Part shown: piece by piece, positions 51,059 to 52,833 of the stretch
Position numbering within the stretch: position 1 is the stretch's first letter
Layout: the number at the start of each line of letters is the position of its first letter
Origin: Acidimicrobiia bacterium
Lineage (GTDB): Bacteria > Actinomycetota > Acidimicrobiia > Spongiisociales > UBA11373
DNA length: 52,833 bases
Direction of reading: 5' to 3'
Assembly: GCA_029263095.1 (NCBI GenBank)
Contig: JAJCYA010000069.1
Span: 1 to 52,833, forward strand
Made by a program: the position numbers and the translations under genes
Notes under the pieces: model-generated
Database searches by the model: none
What the model saw: only the letters and a program-made list of their open reading frames with translations
What the model was told of the DNA's origin: nothing

Positions 51059-51329
51059 CTCGTGCTAGGCGGGGCGCCAGGGGTGCCCTACACCCGAAAT
51101 CCTCTTCATGCGGGGCTGAACTCCCTGCCCGAGGGTTGTCGATTGACGGGTCAGCGCCGGACACGTGGTGATGACGGCCGGGTCCTACGCGGCGGGACAG
51201 TTGTGAAACGGGTCAGATCCGGAAGGAAGCAGCCCTAAGCGAGTGGTCCCGGGTGCCGTAGGAGCGCCTGGCCTGAGCCGGCGATCCGGGACGCGCCGCT
51301 GGTCGCGATTCGAGGGCAGGGTGCACGAG
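51059..51329 (+). ncRNA. ffs: Signal recognition particle RNA, large (Alu-domain) type
   Basis: The S-domain core GTCAGATCCGGAAGGAAGCAGC (51212-51233) identifies the SRP RNA, which binds Ffh and directs membrane-protein export. Upstream lies a segment like the 5' domain of the 271-nt Bacillus scRNA: GTGCTAGGCGGGG, GGTGCCCTACACC, then a GGGGCTGAACTCCCTGCCCGAGG-type stretch. Its start (CTCGTGC, 51059-51065) pairs with GCACGAG (51323-51329), closing a molecule of 271 nt. A short type would cover only about 51184-51262, closed by CCTACG/CGTAGG. The large type is favoured; the ends are inferred from pairing. Confidence 0.8.
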
Positions 51330-51369
51330 GTGTCACCCGTTCGACTCACTCCTACACTCTCGCCCCCTG

Positions 51370-51456
51370 GGAGGGATCGCTCAGTCCGGCCTAGAGCGCA
51401 CGCCTGGAAAGCGTGTTGGCGGCAACGCCTCGTGGGTTCGAATCCCACTCCCTCCG
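51370..51456 (+). tRNA. tRNA-Ser(GGA)
   Basis: An 87-nt class II gene. Acceptor GGAGGGA/TCCCTCC, anticodon stem-loop ACGCCTGGAAAGCGT (anticodon GGA), a long variable arm, T-arm GTGGG TTCGAAT CCCAC, discriminator G. It reads UCU/UCC codons. The tadA start codon follows after 2-5 nt. It is the first of four serine tRNAs. Confidence 0.95.
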
Positions 51457-51461
51457 CCGTG

Positions 51462-51917
51462 ATGCCAAGTATTTACGACGCCGCCATGAACAGTGCGCTG
51501 GACGAGGCCCGCGCTGCGATTGATCATGAAGACGTACCGGTCGGCGCGGTGATCATCGACGCCGCCGGTGGTGTGGTGGCCGTCGGGCACAATCGAAAAG
51601 AAGAATGGGGTGACCCGACTGCCCATGCCGAGATGCTGGCGATCCGTTCGGCGGCGGAGAATGCAGGTGACTGGCATCTCGAAGGGCACACATTGGTAGT
51701 GACTCTCGAACCGTGTGCCATGTGTGCGATGGCGTCCGTGTGGGCTCGACTCGATCGGATCGTCTACGCGGCGTCTGATCCCAAGGCGGGGGCGGCGTGG
51801 AGCCTGTTCAACATCCCACAGGACGAACGGCTCAACCATCGATGCGAACTGATCAGTGGGGTTCTCGCAGACGAATCGACGTTGCTTCTCGAAGAGTTCT
51901 TCAGCCGCAGGCGTTGA
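51462..51917 (+). CDS. tadA: tRNA-specific adenosine deaminase TadA
   Basis: A 151-aa CDA-fold deaminase: HAE motif H55-A-E57 in PTAHAEMLAIRSAAE and P84-C85-A-M-C88 in LEPCAMCAMAS bind the zinc; the catalytic Glu is E57. TadA converts A34 to inosine in tRNA-Arg(ACG). ATG 51462 lies 5 nt after the tRNA-Ser(GGA) 3' end; a GTG directly before it (51459) or ATG 51486 are alternatives, as no SD is visible for any of them. Confidence 0.9.
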   Translation: MPSIYDAAMNSALDEARAAIDHEDVPVGAVIIDAAGGVVAVGHNRKEEWGDPTAHAEMLAIRSAAENAGDWHLEGHTLVVTLEPCAMCAMASVWARLDRIVYAASDPKAGAAWSLFNIPQDERLNHRCELISGVLADESTLLLEEFFSRRR

Positions 51918-51942
51918 GCGCCTCGAGACCGACATAGGCTCC

Positions 51943-51948
51943 TACAAT
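51943..51948 (+). promoter_or_regulatory. Possible -10 box upstream of tRNA-Ser(CGA)
   Basis: TACAAT at 51943-51948 lies 36 bp before tRNA-Ser(CGA). A -35 element is not clear, so this is tentative. Confidence 0.35.
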
Positions 51949-51983
51949 CGCGCTCCCGCCGTACAGATGATCAGTACGGCTCG

Positions 51984-52073
51984 GGAGGGGTGGCCGAGCG
52001 GACGAAGGCGGCAGTCTCGAAAACTGTTGAGCCGGTTTTACCGGTTCCGTGGGTTCAAATCCCACCCCCTCCG
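51984..52073 (+). tRNA. tRNA-Ser(CGA)
   Basis: A 90-nt class II gene. Acceptor GGAGGGG/CCCCTCC, anticodon stem-loop CAGTCTCGAAAACTG (anticodon CGA), variable arm with a GCCGGTTTTACCGGT hairpin, T-arm GTGGG TTCAAAT CCCAC, discriminator G. It reads UCG. Its last 23 bases recur with one change at 29894-29916. Confidence 0.95.
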
Positions 52074-52110
52074 CGCGTTGCTCCCGGTGAGGTCTGCGAT
52101 GATCTTCCGT

Positions 52111-52199
52111 GGAGGGATGGCCGAGCGGACGAAGGCGGCAGTCTTGAAAACTGCTGGGCCCCTTGCGGGGTCCCGTGGGTTCGAATCCCACTCCCTCCG
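52111..52199 (+). tRNA. tRNA-Ser(TGA)
   Basis: An 89-nt class II gene. Acceptor GGAGGGA/TCCCTCC, anticodon stem-loop CAGTCTTGAAAACTG (anticodon TGA), variable arm GGGCCCCTTGCGGGGTCCC, T-arm GTGGG TTCGAAT CCCAC, discriminator G. It reads UCA (and UCG by wobble). Confidence 0.95.
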
Positions 52200-52203
52200 C
52201 TCT

Positions 52204-52246
52204 GCGCTCTCAGGAGCGCAATATGCCCGATATCGGGCGTCATATT
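52204..52246. repeat. Two adjacent hairpins between tRNA-Ser genes
   Basis: GCGCTC-TCAG-GAGCGC (52204-52219) is followed at once by AATATG-CCCGATATCGGG-CGT-CATATT (52220-52246), which contains the perfect 14-bp palindrome GCCCGATATCGGGC. The second hairpin ends at the tRNA-Ser(GCT) 5' end. They may act in tRNA processing or as a terminator. Confidence 0.55.
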
Positions 52247-52340
<94 letters not shown>

Positions 52341-52411
52341 CGAATGATCGGTCCAAAGCCTCCAGATCTCTGGACGATGGGCCCGCGGTGAGTACGCACC
52401 TGGACCTGCGA

Positions 52412-52833
52412 TCACACCGCTCGTTCCCTCACAATCTTCGCAATGTCCAGATTGCGGATAGCCTTCAGCCCCGGCCGCTGGGACAACAGGGTCACAGCAA
52501 CGATGAACAGAGCCGAGAACAGGAACGTCGTCCACTTCACCGCTAGGGCGAAAGAGAATTGGTCGCTCTGATACGCGGCCATGAACTCCTGGGCGACGAG
52601 GAATCCGACGATGAGACCCGGGATGATCGCCACCAGGGTGACGATCATGTTCTCGGCACTGATGAGTCGGGAGATCCGGCGGTCAGTGACCCCGGCCGCC
52701 TTCATCGTCGCCACCTCCACCTGTCGTTCGGCGAGGTTCACCGACATCGTGTTGAAGATGATCCCGAAGGCAAGCAACCCCCCAAACACGAGCATGACGC
52801 CGACGAATACGTAGAAGAAGCCCATGATCGAAT
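52412..52833 (-). CDS. ABC transporter permease, FtsX-like C-terminal part (5' end outside window)
   Basis: The frame is open to the window edge; about 137 codons are visible. It has an FtsX/MacB-type permease domain: membrane helices VFVGVMLVFGGLLAFGIIFNT, VTLVAIIPGLIVGFLVAQEF and WTTFLFSALFIVAVTLL, between them the family motif SVNLAERQVEVATMKAAGVTDRRISRLISAENM, and a C-terminal RPGLKAIRNLDIAKIVRERAV. It exports lipoproteins, drugs or peptides or regulates wall hydrolysis; the ATPase is not in view. Confidence 0.85.
   Translation of the reverse strand, partial: SIMGFFYVFVGVMLVFGGLLAFGIIFNTMSVNLAERQVEVATMKAAGVTDRRISRLISAENMIVTLVAIIPGLIVGFLVAQEFMAAYQSDQFSFALAVKWTTFLFSALFIVAVTLLSQRPGLKAIRNLDIAKIVRERAV

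Overview
This is a GC-rich bacterial chromosome segment from the Actinomycetota, close to the replication origin. The evidence is gene order. gyrB-gyrA is followed by a DUF3566 membrane-protein gene. Further on, crgA(-), trpG(+), pknB(-), pbpA, rodA, pstP, fhaB, fhaA(-) and a tRNA-Leu keep the order and strands known from mycobacterial chromosomes. No marker names a genus. A deep branch such as Acidimicrobiia is my best guess (inference).

Layout. 1-4.1 kb: gyrB 3' end, gyrA, DUF3566 protein. 4.2-8.1 kb: an unrecognised putative dehydrogenase, divergent from a cobalamin-riboswitch-controlled btuF-btuC-btuD operon. 8.1-20.8 kb: a VIT-type metal transporter, an M23 peptidase, surE, a beta-propeller lipoprotein, a MarR/MFS pair, an OFA-type transporter, a TetR/SRPBCC pair and a DUF3179 lipoprotein. 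20.9-30.2 kb: an accessory, decaying region. It holds a DUF1330/RTX gene wreck, an M6-like metalloprotease lipoprotein, an ArsR-AHSA1 pair, an intact IS21-family element with a 5-bp target duplication, an autoregulated RelE/Phd toxin-antitoxin pair, a frameshifted membrane-protein gene, and divergent tRNA-Ile and tRNA-Ala genes with fragments resembling tRNA 3' ends on both sides. 30.2-47.5 kb: the cell-wall and division signalling cluster, interrupted by a rifampin-phosphotransferase-like gene, small membrane proteins, a PAP2 phosphatase and a VOC protein. 47.5-52.8 kb: a translation and export module of tRNA-Leu, serS, a menG-like methyltransferase, SRP RNA, all four tRNA-Ser isoacceptors and tadA, ending in a truncated FtsX-type permease.

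Functional links. PknB (Ser/Thr kinase with about seven PASTA repeats), the phosphatase PstP, two FHA proteins, the RodA glycosyltransferase, the PbpA transpeptidase and CrgA form one envelope-growth signalling system; pknA is absent. fhaA-fhaB-pstP-rodA-pbpA are coupled by successive 4-base ATGA overlaps. The serine block joins seryl-tRNA synthetase to tRNA-Ser genes reading all six serine codons.

Most notable: (1) the SRP RNA appears to be the long, Alu-domain-containing type of about 271 nt known from Bacillus; (2) 66-bp direct repeats, each ending in a tRNA-Ile 3'-end-like stretch, bracket the accessory block; (3) two protein genes start within 5 nt of a tRNA 3' end; (4) several genes appear leaderless, with a TANNNT box 6-7 nt before the start codon; (5) a 20-bp palindrome after the B12 riboswitch carries the btuF Shine-Dalgarno sequence and is followed by T5; (6) the GyrA quinolone pocket has an atypical sequence. 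No CRISPR array, prophage or integrase gene was seen.
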